Source of the DNA: Earliella scabrosa
Lineage: Eukaryota > Basidiomycota > Agaricomycetes > Polyporales > Polyporaceae
NCBI GenBank assembly: GCA_022605405.1
Contig: JABYQQ010000003.1
Coordinates: 2,046,001 to 2,110,000 of the forward strand
Direction of reading: 5' to 3'
DNA length: 64,000 nt
Shown: piece by piece, positions 22,422 through 33,574 of the stretch
Layout: each line of letters begins with the position of its first letter
Numbering within the stretch: the first letter of the stretch is position 1
Notes under the pieces: generated by a model
What the model was told of the DNA's origin: nothing
Seen by the model: only the letters and a program-made list of their open reading frames with translations
The model's database searches: none
Made by a program: the position numbers and the translations under genes

Positions 22422-24155
22422 ATGCTGCTGAGGTCCCCCATCGCGCTCGCAGGCCGTTGCATACCTCGCGCCTTCTTTCACACCTCTCGCACCCATTCGG
22501 CACTCAAACGCTTCAAGCTAGCAGACATAGGCGAGGGCATCACCGAGGTCGAGGTTATCAAGTGGTTCGTGTTCCTTCCCGACGTTCGCATTCCCGTTCT
22601 CGTCCGTGCGGTTGCTTGACTTGCGTGCGACCTGCAGGAATATTAAACCGTCCACGCCTGTTCACACCTTTGATCCCCTTTGTGAAGTCCAGAGCGACAA
22701 AGCCAGCGTCGAGATCACCAGCCCGTATGATGGAGTGGTGAGGGAACTATTCGTGGAGGAGGGTCAGGTTGCCAAGGTCGGGCAAGACCTCTGCACTATC
22801 GAGGTCGCCGACGACTCTCCAGTGGCAGCAGACGAGGAGGGTCTCCAGTCCTCCCAGACTACGACTCCTCCTGCAGAACCAGAACAGCACCCATCTGCCC
22901 CAGCCGACCAGCAACCTTTGTCTCCTCCACCAAAGTCAGAATATGCAGCTCGTCGACCGCATCCCCTCGACCCGAACGCACCTCGGGAAGCTCATGCGTC
23001 TCTCTCCTCCGGTCGTGATGTCCTCGCGACTCCATCTGTCCGCCACTATGCACGCGCACATGGGGTGGATCTCAGTAAGCTGTCTCCGGGCAGCGGAAAG
23101 GACGGGCGTATAGAGAAACGCGACATCGACGCGTATTTGCAAGGGGGCGCGATCCATGCTCCGCCCCAACACGAACTACCTCGATCAAATGCTGCCCCGG
23201 TGGGTCAGGACATAACGATAGAGTTGAGTCGCACAAGACACAACATGTGGAAGGCAATGGAGAAGGTCAGTATCTCAGAACTGCTTGTCCGTGTTCGCTG
23301 AGCTGAAACGTACTCCTTCGCAGTCCCTCTCTATTCCGCAATTTAGGTGAGCTATGCGTGTCGCATCACACGTTCAGACCATACGCTAACTCTGATCACA
23401 GCTGCTCAACGAGTCTGGACCTGACCGAACTCCACAACATGCTGCCCATTCTCAATGCATACATCCCCAAGCACTACCTACCTCCACCCGGACACCCTCG
23501 TCCTGACGCAGTGATCTCTCCCGCATCGTTCTACTCACCTGCACCGCCACCTTCCGTCCCCCCTACCGGCCAGTATGCTCGCCTAACCTACCTGCCCATT
23601 CTACTGAAAACCCTCTCCCGCGCCATGCTTGAGTGGCCGTTATTCCGCGCCTCAATCACGCCAGGAACCGAGTCGTCCGGCAAACCAACGATGACCCTGC
23701 GACCACATGCCGACATTAGCGTTGCCCTCTCCACCCCAACAGGGCTCTACACGCCCACACTCCAGGCGGTTGACACCCAATCGGTCTATGCCCTGGCGTC
23801 CCAACTCAAACATCTTTCCCATCTCGGACGGCAGGTCCCCTGCGCGTTGACACCGAAGGAGATGCCCCGGCGGGGAGGGACGATCAGTGTTTCGAACGTC
23901 GGAGGCATTGGAGCGATCGAGAGTGCTGCCCCGGTACTCGTCCCTGGAGGTGGCATTGCAATCGTCGCGATCGGTCGCGCACGATGGGTGTGGGATGTCG
24001 AGAAGGGAGACGGACGCGGAGAGCGGCGGCTCAAGATCGGCGTGAGTTGGACGGCTGACCATCGGGTCGTCGAGGGCGCTGAGCTTGTCGCGTTCTTGGA
24101 AACATGGAGGGGATGGGTGGAGGCGCCCCAGAGGTTTATCACGGACAGCGTGTAG
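22422..24155 (+). CDS. DBT: Lipoamide acyltransferase E2 of branched-chain 2-oxoacid dehydrogenase complex
   Basis: Four exons: 22422-22564, 22638-23265, 23324-23346 (23 nt) and 23402-24155. It transfers branched-chain acyl groups from lipoate to CoA in the mitochondrial matrix. The presequence is Arg-rich ([23 protein letters not shown]). The lipoyl domain begins [18 protein letters not shown] and carries the lipoylation site in [17 protein letters not shown] (lysine of SDKA). A Pro/Gln-rich linker leads to the E3/E1-binding domain ([19 protein letters not shown]...[15 protein letters not shown]). The C-terminal catalytic domain has [11 protein letters not shown] and ends [19 protein letters not shown]. 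The catalytic HxxxD is here HRVVE, with Glu where most E2 proteins have Asp. Dihydrolipoyl transacetylase or transsuccinylase is less likely given the SDKASVEI context. Confidence 0.85.
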
Positions 24156-25169
24156 CAAAATATTAATATCCATCTTTGATACAATGCCACGTCCAGGCGT
24201 GAACGTTTGAACCGGGACCCTGGGATACACACCCAAATTGCCAGGACACCACACGATATCCATCATGTCAAATACATGCGGAGGATATCGTTGATGGATG
24301 TCCGGGGATATCTTTGCTGGGATGTACCACGGTCATCTAGGAGTAAGTAGCGGAGTTTCAAACCTCTCTATCCTACGCTACAATGCTGTTGATACATTGT
24401 TGATGTGCGCGAAGACATGGGCGCTTGGGACTTCGTGCATTTTTCTTCCTGACCGTCAACTCAGTCACCGTCGCCCTTGTGCCCATCCCCGTCCTTCCCG
24501 ACACCAACGACACTCTCCGCCTTTATCATCGGACCATCCTATACATGCGCCACTATCTTCAACTCAAGTCCTTCTGCGTGTGAGCAACGCACCGCTATTG
24601 AGTGTCCCTGTCGCGGCAGCGTCGCCTAGCACCCCTACCACTACTGTACTACTTACTAGTTGGGTAAGTCCTAACTACAAAATCCCTGCCTATGATTCCC
24701 CGTACGCGTGTCTGTCCCCTTTATATTGGTGTGTTCTCACTGCATCTATGTACCTGCACGCTGTACACCATGTTCTCCCACTAGCCGGCTGCGAGGGGCC
24801 TGTGTGTAGTGTTAGTACGTGTACGTAGTTCACTACAGTCGCTCTCCTGCGGCGCATACCGATGTCAATGAACACTTGTAAGCCATTCGTCCGTACGGTT
24901 CTTCAAGCATCAGCCATCGCCTGCATGTCGGTGCTGCATTGTGCCAGTGCAACGGACAGACAGCAAGCATAACAAATTGTAGTAATGATTCAACTAATGA
25001 ACTTGTTATCGGCTGGGCCGGATGTCCTCGGATGTATTTGACCTGATGGACATCCCCAGACTTTCCATCAGGATATCTGGGGGATTTCCGCGGGGCTTTC
25101 CGCGTCATGTCCAAACGAGGATATCCGCTGGTATCCTGGGAATTTGAGTGTGTATTTGGTCGGAAGTTA
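24156..25169. other. Non-coding transition zone from host genes to transposon island
   Basis: No convincing coding sequence. It holds the 3' flank of the E2 gene, an imperfect inverted-repeat pair (24255-24289 and 25020-25055), and at its right end a piece of the dispersed foldback family. That piece includes TATTTGGTCGGAAGTTA (to 25169) and was the insertion target of the next element. Confidence 0.5.
24255..25055. mobile_element. Decayed TIR element (about 800 bp)
   Basis: The left arm has CATCATGTCAAATACATGCG and the right arm, reverse-complemented, has CATCAGGTCAAATACATCCG, matching over about 35 bases with several mismatches. Flanks are rich in GGATATCC-like palindromes on both sides. 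No open frame of note lies between, so it looks like a dead non-autonomous DNA element. No target duplication was found. Confidence 0.4.
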
Positions 25170-25665
25170 GGGCCTGGTCGGCTGCACTGGATTTCGAAAT
25201 CCAGCTGGATTTGGATCTACTCCGAGATCCCCGCAAAAGAGCAAATCCAGGCGCCCAGAGCCCAAGCAAGCCAGTCACAGCCAGTCACATTATGTAACAT
25301 AGCACTTCCTCACGTGCATGCTTGTTTTGCGGCGTTCAGATTCACATCTCTGCTTACTTTTCTTACTCTGCCTTCACGATACCTTGTACGTGGCGTCTTC
25401 AGTTGTTGTATTTCATGGCTATTTACACAAATAATCACACCTTGTCAGTTGTGTGCCGGAACAGTAGGAGCAGGCTGCATTACGACTAAGTACGACTACT
25501 TACTTGTATAAGCCTTACCATATTAGGTGTGCGCTAGCGCCGTGCGCACATTTTATGTAATATGGACTCAAGTACGGGCTACACGGGAGTTGTGAGCAGG
25601 TGCAGAAGGTGCACATAGAGTGCTGATTGGTGTCTGTTAAGCAGTCTCTGGAGACTGAGACTCTG

Positions 25666-25801
25666 AGAGCGAAGGTTAGGGGATCGAAAACGATCAGATA
25701 CCGTTGTAGTCTTAACAGTAAACTATGCCGACTAGGGATCGGGCGATCTCAATCTTATGTGTCGCTCGGCACCTTACGAGAAATCAAAGTCTTTGGGTTC
25801 T

Positions 25802-25870
<69 letters not shown>

Positions 25871-26325
25871 GCGGCTTAATTTGACTCAACACGGGGAAAC
25901 TCACCAGGTCCAGACATGACTAGGATTGACAGATTGATAGCTCTTTCATGATTTTATGGGTGGTGGTGCATGGCCGTTCTTAGTTGGTGGAGTGATTTGT
26001 CTGGTTAATTCCGATAACGAACGAGACCTTAACCTGCTTAATAGCCAGGCCGGCTTTTGCTGGTCGCCGGCTTCTTAGAGGGACTGTCTGCGTCTAGCAG
26101 ACGGAAGTTTGAGGCAATAACAGATCTGTGATGCCCTTAGATGTTCTGGGCCGCACGCGCGCTACACTGACAGAGCCAGCGAGTTTTTTTTCCTTGGCCG
26201 GAAGGTCTGGGTAATCTTGTGAAACTCTGTCGTGCTGGGGATAGAGCATTGCAATTATTGCTCTTCAACGAGGAATTCCTAAACGAGGAATTCCTAGTAA
26301 GCGTGAGTCATCAGCTCGCGTTGAT

Positions 26326-26366
<41 letters not shown>

Positions 26367-26455
26367 AATTGAATGGCTTAGTGAGGTCTTGGGATTGGCT
26401 TCGGGGAGCCGGCAACGGCACCCTGTCGCTGAGAACTTGATCAAACTTGGTCATT

Positions 26456-26513
<58 letters not shown>
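25666..26513 (+). rRNA. 18S rRNA, 5'-truncated and decayed (3' half only)
   Basis: Homology starts abruptly with GAGCGAAGGTTAGGGGATCG and runs to the 18S end GGAAGGATCATTA. Only about 850 of about 1,800 bases are present. Universal landmarks are readable (GGAATTGACGGAAGGGCACC, TGTACACACCGCCCGTCGC, GTAGGTGAACCTGCGGAAGG). Changes at conserved sites, such as CTACCAATTG for the usual CCGATTG form, a GTTTTTTTTCC tract, and a 15-bp tandem duplication at 26267-26296, indicate a pseudogene. Confidence 0.9.
26267..26296 (+). repeat. 15-bp tandem duplication in the 18S helix region
   Basis: AACGAGGAATTCCTA occurs twice in a row (26267-26281 and 26282-26296). Functional fungal 18S has a single copy before GTAAGCG, so this insertion marks the copy as non-functional. 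Confidence 0.85.
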
Positions 26514-26516
<3 letters not shown>

Positions 26517-26705
26517 AGTTTTGAAACGGGTTGTAGCTGGCCTTCCGAGGCATGTGCACGCCCTGCTCATCCACTCTTACCCCTGTGCACTTACTGTAGG
26601 CTTCAGGCGCGCTGCGGCTTTCAACGCCGTGACGTTACTGGGTCTACGTTTTACTATCAACTACAAAGTATCAGAATGTGTATTGCGATGTAACGCATCT
26701 TTATA
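26514..26705 (+). other. ITS1
   Basis: Begins ACGAGTTTTGAAACGGGTTG and includes GTAGCTGGCCTTCCGAGGCA, wording typical of Trametes/Polyporaceae ITS1. It ends just before 5.8S. It is the best taxonomic marker in the window, with the caution that this is a transposon-borne, decayed copy. Confidence 0.85.
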
Positions 26706-26863
26706 CAACTTTCAGCAACGGATCTCTTGGCTCTCGCATCGATGAAGAACGCAGCGAAATGCGATAAGTAATGTGAATTGCAGAATTCAGTGAATCATCG
26801 AATCTTTGAACGCACCTTGCGCTCCTTGGTATTCCGAGGAGCATGCCTGTTTGAGTGTCATGA
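26706..26863 (+). rRNA. 5.8S rRNA (within the captured rDNA)
   Basis: CAACTTTCAGCAACGGATCT through GAATCATCGAATCTTTGAAC to GAGTGTCATGAAATTCTC, about 158 bases. The sequence looks well preserved, which suggests capture was not very ancient. Confidence 0.9.
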
Positions 26864-27066
26864 AATTCTCAACCTACAAATCTTTGCGGGTTTGTAGGCT
26901 TGGACTTGGAGGTTTTTGTTGGCTTCTCGCAAGTCGGCTCCTCTTAAATGCATTAGCCTGTTTCCTTGCGGATCGGCTCTCGGTGTGATAATTATCTGCG
27001 CCGCGACCGTGAAGCGTTTGGCTGGCTTCTAATCGTCTCGCTCAAGAGACAGCTTCTTATGACCTC
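26864..27066 (+). other. ITS2
   Basis: The region between 5.8S and the 28S start, with the expected CTTGGACTTGGAGG and TCGGCTCCTCTTAAATGCAT blocks of polypore ITS2. Confidence 0.85.
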
Positions 27067-27099
27067 TGACCTCAAATCAGGTAGGACTACCCGCTGAAC

Positions 27100-27132
<33 letters not shown>

Positions 27133-27325
27133 AACAAGGATTCCCCTAGTAACTGCGAGTGAAGCGGGAAAAGCTCAAATTTAAAATCTGGCGGTCTTTG
27201 GCCGTCCGAGTTGTAGTCTGGAGAAGTGCTTTCCGCGCTGGACCGTGTATAAGTCTCTTGGAACAGAGCGTCATAGAGGGTGAGAATCCCGTCTTTGACA
27301 CGGACTACCAGTGCTTTGTGATGCG
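27067..27325 (+). rRNA. 28S rRNA 5' end, interrupted by a hAT element
   Basis: Begins TGACCTCAAATCAGGTAGGA and contains TAAGCATATCAATAAGCGGA. It runs to CAGTGCTTTGTGATGCG, where the hAT copy A begins. The last eight bases GTGATGCG (27318-27325) are the hAT target site. The 28S continuation lies reversed at 35339-35001. Confidence 0.9.
27318..27325 (+). repeat. hAT target-site duplication GTGATGCG (partner reversed at 35332)
   Basis: GTGATGCG abuts the left end of hAT copy A. Its duplicate is not at the right end of copy A but, as the reverse complement CGCATCAC, at the left end of copy B (35332-35339). Confidence 0.9.
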
Positions 27326-27567
27326 TAAGGCCGAGCACGGCTCCAGCTCTCCCGGCGGATAGATCCGTAGATATCCGGAGTCGGAGCCGCTGTGCACCGG
27401 AGCCGTACGAGCCGGAACCGCGGCTCCGGCTCATCAGCGGCTCTGGATCACGCGTGGAGTATGTGCCCGATCCGGGGCGACTCAGTGGGTCCGTAGCATG
27501 TTGAACACAGTATATATTCAGGTGGATTTAGGGGCCCATTCATGATCAACTATTGTGTACTACATTA

Positions 27568-29004
27568 CTAGTACTCGTCTTCAGAATCCGAGCCCGAGGG
27601 GGTCACAAGCGGCGGCATACTCCCATCGCTATCGTACTCACCATCGTCACGAGGCGCCGGGGGCACAGCCACCAACACAAAGTCGTCCGACGGACGAGCG
27701 GTAGCACCGGCAGGCCTCGAGACGGACGTGCGAGGTATCCCCAGCATGCTGAGAAGTTCTGCAGCAATGGCAGCAGGGGTAGGGGGGGACTCTGTCATTG
27801 AGAACGTCAGAACAGCACGTTTGCAGTGTGCCAAGTCCAACACTTACGGACAGTGACTGTGGACCCACCCTCGGGCTCACCACCCACAGAAGCGGAGGTG
27901 TCGAAAGCGGGGCGAGCTGCTAGCGGCGACGGCGTCTGAGAGGCGTCGGGGGTTTCGGAGACGAGAACGCCATGCGCAGAGATGGTGTCGGAGGCCTCTC
28001 GACCTATGGAGGCAGCGGGCGCCACCTGGTTGGGCGTACTCGCGGTGCTGGAGGGTTCGAATGCTGGGAGGTGGGATGCAGGCGTCAACAAAGGCAGGAC
28101 GGGGTCAGAAAGCGCAGGTTCCTCGAAGCCTGCGGTCGCATCGTCGCCCTCACGTGCGGTGTTGTCGCCCTCGCGCGTGGTGTTGTCGCCCTCACGTGCG
28201 GTGTTGTCGCCCTCGCGCGTGGTGTTGTCGCCCTCACGTGCGGTGTTGTCGCCCTCGCGCGTGGTGTTGTCGCCCTCACGCGCGGTGTTGTCGCCCTCGC
28301 GCGCGGCGTTGCGGGCCTTGCGCGGTATGTCCTCCGCGTCGCGCGAGGAGGTCGCGGGGCGCGTAGTGTTGTCGGGCTCAGGGACAGGAGTGTCGATGTC
28401 GTATCCGGCGCCGGTGTCCAAGGCAGGAGGCCCAAGGTTCCAAAAGATGCCCTGTATGACCCCATGTTTCTTGATCAATGTTGTGCGGATCGTATGCATG
28501 ATGGAGGACTTACCGCCGGAAGGACAGTGTGGGCCCAATTGAGCACGCGAGCGAGTGCGAACTCGGCGGGCTCGTGATCGACCAGCGCGATGGCGGCGCC
28601 GACGAGTTGCTCGACCCAAAGGCGGAACATGTTGATGCCCTCCTCTTCGTCGATGTTGTAGAAGAATGCTTGATACAGGAGGCCGATCTGGAGGACGATG
28701 TCGCGCATCGGGTCGGGGGCTTCGCAGTTGTTGAATTCGCGTCCGAGCGCCGCCTGGACCCAGTCGTCGAACTGGCTCGGAGGGCACAGCGCCAGCGTGT
28801 GAGGTGCTGTTGGCAGAATGAGCTAGGAGATCACATGAGCGCATGTTCTTCGAGTGCCGTACGTCTGTGGCTCACCGTCATGACCGCGGCCGGTCCGTTG
28901 ACAAGTACGACGACGGATTGCGTCGAGTCGATCGTTCCCATGCGTTGCGCGCTGACGTCGTAGAGGAGATAGATGTGAGGTTCGAGCCCTTCCATGGTTG
29001 CCAT
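27568..29004 (-). CDS. hAT-borne accessory protein of unknown function, copy A
   Basis: ATG at 29004 (MATMEGLEPHIYLLYDVSAQ), several exons, stop at 27568-27570. The first part reads like a small globular domain (GTIDSTQSVVVLVNGPAAV, then LALCPPSQFDDWVQAALG, MRDIVLQIGLLYQAFFYNID, NMFRLWVEQLVGAAIALVD). It is followed by a tract of seven-residue repeats [A/T]REGDNT (eight units in this copy), a Ser/Pro/Thr-rich stretch, and an acidic end (SGSDSEDEY). An exon near 27795-27690 carries AAIAAELLSMLGIPRTSVSR. It lies divergently from the transposase within the same terminal repeats and is also present in copy B, so it is part of the element. I recognise no domain. Confidence 0.65.
28138..28305 (-). 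repeat. 21-bp minisatellite, eight units, coding heptapeptide repeats
   Basis: Eight 21-base units alternate between two variants ending ACGTGCG and GCGCGTG (plus strand). Copy B has four units at the corresponding place, an 84-bp difference that accounts for the whole length difference between the two hAT copies. Confidence 0.9.
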
Positions 29005-30133
29005 TGTGGAAGAAGGATGGCGGGTGTAGGCGGTGCAGAGGCGAGTGGGGTCGTATGGAGTGTGGTAGGCACTTCGCGCGGGAGTCGGGTGCTTGAGAGA
29101 AAGCTTCCGGAGGCTCCTGTATAAGTGTCAGGCAGTGCATTCGGTTCATAGCGCCATCGGGGCTCACCTGCATGCCTTCGGCGAAAGAGAGCGCGTCGGC
29201 CCGCGGTCACGCACCGCGTGGATCGTGCACATTTGATTCCGCGGCGCTGCAGGGCGTTGAGATGTTATCAGCCGTCTGCACTATTTTGCTGATGCGTGGA
29301 GCTTGGGTGCGGCTTGTCGCACCCGGAGGATGGAGCTCGGATGTTCTGATTGCCTAGATAGGTAAGTAAGATCATTGCCAGATGTTTTGGCGCGCACAGA
29401 TCGTGATCGTACGCACTGGTAAGTATGTTCGCGGAGCTTTTGGTGTGCCTGGTTTCAAAGCGTGCAGCAAGGCGGGAGGGTACAAGTCAGAGACAGACGT
29501 GGCGGTAGTGAGTGCGCACGCCGGCAGATGCCTCTGCGACCCTGCTTCACCGTGGGGAGAACTCTGTCAAAGTTCATTCAACAAGCCTGTAAGCGCTCGT
29601 GACCGGCTCTTGCTCATCCTGCGGGATTCATTCGCGTTGGCGCGTCCATACGTCTCCACCCAGAACACATGCTGCCCGAACTCGCCGTTATCCGCGATCA
29701 TCCTACAAGGTATGTTCTCTTGGCAGCGATAGCCCGTACTACTTTCGGAATCTGAGCCCTTTTTTTGAGGTCGGATGGACGACTGCGCAACGCCGTCCTC
29801 AACACGGGCAGCGATCAAGCACACGATAATCCCGGATGGAGACTATCCCCGGGGCCTGGTGAGTCCATTCGATTTTTAGCGCGACTCATGACCTCGCTGA
29901 CCCATGTGCAGCCGTCATCAGGCAGGCAAACCACACTCCGCGAAGGCGCAGAAATTTCGAAGGCCCACTGACGAGTCTCTGCGCCTTTGACGAGCCGACG
30001 GACCTCGGAGGGCGGAGTGAGGACTTGATGCGGGGCAGGCAAGATATATAGGTGCGTTTTGGATAGAAGATTCGTCTAGTCTTACTCTGACTCGGACTCT
30101 ATCTCTCGAAGTGCACTCTCTCAGCTTCTCAAC
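29005..30133. other. Divergent region between the two hAT genes, possible unassigned exons
   Basis: About 1.1 kb between the accessory gene and the transposase start. It should contain both promoters; a TATATA-like TATATAGG lies near 30044-30051. On the minus strand several short frames (about 30040-29820 with AFEISAPSRSVVCLPDDGCT, and 29824-29567) look protein-like and are identical in copy B, but I could not join them into a gene with an ATG. Confidence 0.35.
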
Positions 30134-33100
30134 ATGTCCTCGACCTCCTCTCCCATCCTGTCCCCCTCTCCTGCTCCCTCCGCCGATGGAGCCGCCGTGA
30201 AACGCCGTCGCGAGACGGAGTCTCACGGTAGCGACATTGCGCCCGGCAGTGGCCAACCCACCAAAACCGGCACTGTCGCCGCCTCCGGAAAGGCCGTGAA
30301 GGGGTCTAGTACGGGGGCCAACAAGCGGCTCAAGGAAGGTTTCAAAATTCCTCCCCCTCTCGCCCCACCGAAGCGTCCTCTTGTGCTCAGGCGCGGCTAC
30401 CCTGTCCGTGAGGTGCGCCCTGAGGTCGGTACTACTCGTGCATCATGTACTAATCTCTTTCTCTCTCTAACAGCCCAGCGACGACGAGGAAGCCAGGGCG
30501 AGCGGACAGCAGGACGATTCTACCGTCCCTGCGGGAAACAAGGACACCGCGATCACCATCTCAGACGACGAAGAAGGCTCGCTTGTCCCCAGCGATGGAG
30601 AGGAGCCGGTCTCGGCCGTCAAGTCCCGCACCCGCACCGCTGCCCAGCTCGCAGGAATCAACGTGACGAACCATCGCCGCGCCCGCTTCGCCCAAAAGTA
30701 CGCGGGTCTCACGCCGGAGCAGACCCTTGGTGAGTGCGATCTTATCCACGCGCAATAGGGCCCCATCTCACTGTATCGGGCTCTCGTTCTCCAGCTCTGG
30801 TCTCGAAGGGATGGCGGTCTGCCATTTACGACCACTTTTACGCCCCCAAGATCGTGCATGGCGCGAACGGCGGGATCATCCACCGGTTCACATGCAAGAA
30901 GTAAGTTCATCGCCTTTCTCTCTCTGCCATCTGTCTGACCCAGTCGCAGGCATCCTGGCAAGCACGTTGACCGTATGGAGTATCAAGACTCCACCGGCAA
31001 TCTGTCCCGTCACGTCAAAGGGTGCGACCCCGAGGACACGCCTGAGACCGAAATGATCTCTGCATACGCCAGTGGCGCCACCTACTCGCCTGCCCGCCTC
31101 CGGTTCCTCGTCGCGATGTGGTGCGCACGCCGGCACCGCCCTTTCGCCATCGCGGATGACCCCGAGTTCCGTGAAATCGCGCGCATGCTTTATTCAAAGG
31201 CGAAGATTCCGTCGCGATGGACGGTCGGCCGCGATGTGCAGACCATCTTCGAGAGCACGAAGGTGCGCGTCCATGAGCACCTCCAGGTACGCTATCGGAT
31301 ATGATCGTGGCCCAGGATCAACACTGATCGAGCACCGTCTACAGGGGCTTCCGGGGGCTGTCCATATCTGTCTCGACGGGTGGACTTCCCCCAATGTGAT
31401 ATCTTTCCTCGGCGTGACCGCTCACTGGCACGAACGAGGCGAGATTAATCACATTATACTGGACTTCATCCAGTATGTACCCATCTGTACCGTTTGAGGC
31501 ACCTCGACAAGCACTAACGCTCATCATTCCTGCAGGCTCAGCAGCGCACATACAGCCAAGTATATCGCGGAGAAACTCGTCGAATGCCTCAAGGAATACG
31601 GAATCGAGAACAAGGTACGCACTCCATACACTAACCCCGGTTGCGCTTGCGCTCAGTACTCATCATTCTGCGCAGGTGCTCGCAGTGACTTGCGACAATG
31701 CATCGACCAATGGCGCGATGATGCGAGAGCTCCAGGCTCTTGTTCCTGGTTCTTTCGGCCCCGAGGCACGCGTGCGGTGCTTCGGACATGTGCTGAACAT
31801 TGTAGTCAAGGTACTGTATACTTACCTGCGCCCCGTATGCTGCCGATCTGACTCGCATTTCTCAGGGCATCATGTCCCAGTTCACTCGATGTCGCGGCCG
31901 TGCGGTAGACCCCGCGCTGGATGCCTTAGGCGACCCCGACGACGTAGACGTCGAGGACCTCGAAGTCGCCGAAGAGGTCGATGAGGATCGCGAGGCCGCG
32001 GACCAGGCGGAGATCGACAGGCTCGAGGATGACAACCCCGAGCTCGTTCTTTCGCCCGCTGAGGTGCAGGTCGGCCAGATCGCCGTCGAGAAGGTACGTG
32101 ATCTTTCAATACTGCTTAGACGACACACTGACCTCGATCACAGATCACAAAACTCTCGCAAAAGGTCTGGCACAGCCCGCAAATTCGGGCCGCGCTCTCG
32201 CAGCTCGCGAAAGAGGCCGGCTTGAACAGTGAAGTCCTCGTGCGCATGGTGAAGACGCGCTGGAACACCTTCACGATGGTGCTCGCGCGTGCGATCGAGA
32301 TGAAGGACGTCCTCTCTGGCCTATGCGATATGCATCAATTCAACCAGCGCGACAAGCAGGGCGCGCGACTCCGCAGGTACATCCTCAGCGACGAGGAATG
32401 GAAAGTCCTCGAGGAGCTATACCAGCTTCTGGATGTGCGTACCATACCATGTCACCTTTATCATCAGGCGCATGCTGACCTCCCTCACTCCAGCCGTTCC
32501 TCTTCGCCACGAACGAAATCTCCTCGAGCACACGCTCGCTTGTGCACGAGGTGATTCCTTTCATCGATGTCCTCACTCGGCACGTGGACGACTTCATCGC
32601 CAATCCCAACCTCACGCCCGCTGTCCGGGCTGCTGCTCAGCGCGGCCGGATCCTCCTCGATACGTACTATTCCAAGACCGACGAGACCGACATCTACCGG
32701 TCTGGAATGAGTATGTATTCGCTTGCTTGCTCTGAGCGCCCCTGACGTGACCTTTGTTGCAGTGCTCAACCCAGCCTACAAGCTTGCCTACTTCCGCAAG
32801 GCTGGCTGGCCGGAGGACTGGGTTGATGAGGCACGACGTCTCCTGACTGACAAGTGGCAGTCGAAGTACAAGCCAACGCACCCAAACAGCGGTGAAGCAG
32901 GCGATACTTCAGCCTCAGCCGCCCCTCGGGGACGTTCCGCTGGGCGTCGCAGTGCCAGTGCCACCTCGGTGAGTATCCAACCAAGTCGTGCAATCATTAC
33001 ATCCCACTAACGCGTATCTCTTTTAACAGGCTACGCGCGACCTCTTCGCTTCCATCGCTGGCCGCTCCACGAGGCGCACTCAAGATGCCCTTGAGGAGTA

Positions 33101-33574
33101 CCTTGAGGCCCCCCCGCGCGTCACGGTCAAGGACCCCCTTGCGTACTGGAACGCGGCGCTCGCGAGCAACTCAGAGGACCCCGCGTTGATCCGGATGGCC
33201 CTCGACTACCTCTCGATCCCCGGTACGTATCATCGTTGTGCGTTCTGCCCTCGGACGTGATGCTCATACGCACGCTCACAGCCACCTCCGTCGACGCCGA
33301 GCGTGCGTTCTCGCGCGGCCGGCTGACCGTCTCGCGCCTCCGTCACTCTCTGAGTGATGCGTCCGTGCGCGCGAACACCGTCCTCGGATCGTGGGCGCGC
33401 ATCCCGGGGCTGGTTGCAGAGCAGGAGATGATCGATCTCCTTGCTGACAAGAAGGGAAAGCAGCGTGCTAGTGCGTCTGCTTCCGGTGACGCCGATGCCG
33501 CGATCCCCGAGGAATCGGAAGGCGTCTCGCAGACTGCTAGTTCGGGCGTCGAGGAGGAGGACATGTACGCCTAG
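30134..33574 (+). CDS. hAT transposase with BED-type zinc finger, copy A
   Basis: ATG at 30134 (MSSTSSPILSPSPAPS). About a dozen GT-AG introns of 50-70 bp can be placed and the exons join in frame. The N-terminus is disordered with basic clusters (VKRRRE, NKRLKEG). A BED-like zinc finger is split over an intron (RFTCKK then HPGKHVDRM...NLSRHVKGC). Catalytic-core landmarks are VHICLDGWTSPN (first Asp, about 31370), VTCDNASTNG (second Asp, about 31690), RCFGHVLNIVVK (C-x2-H motif), VKTRWNTF (about 32250), and the C-terminal dimerisation/catalytic Glu block SVDAERAFSRGRLTVSRLRH (about 33290). All expected parts are present and no stop or frameshift was found, so the enzyme may be functional. Confidence 0.9.

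Larger units (their letters stand above)
25170..27325 (+). mobile_element. Left part of a PIF/Harbinger-like (Tourist-type) element carrying captured rDNA
   Basis: The element starts after the target bases TTA (25167-25169) with the terminal repeat GGGCCTGGTCGGCTGCACTG, continuing to 25202 (33 bases). About 460 non-ribosomal bases follow, then 18S sequence begins abruptly near 25666 and continues through ITS1, 5.8S, ITS2 and the first 28S bases to 27325, where a hAT transposon interrupts it. The other end of the element is now at 34744, in the same orientation because of a later inversion. Classification as PIF/Harbinger rests on the GGGCC start and TTA duplication. No transposase is encoded. 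Confidence 0.7.

Noticed and set aside
25666..27325. A functional rDNA repeat unit
   Set aside because: 18S lacks its 5' half, 28S stops after about 590 bases, no spacer with promoters is present, and conserved positions are altered.
25627..27362. Short protein frames inside the rRNA region
   Set aside because: They fall entirely within 18S, ITS and 28S sequence.
29567..29824. A confident third hAT gene
   Set aside because: No ATG-initiated spliced ORF could be assembled; kept only as a low-interest lead.
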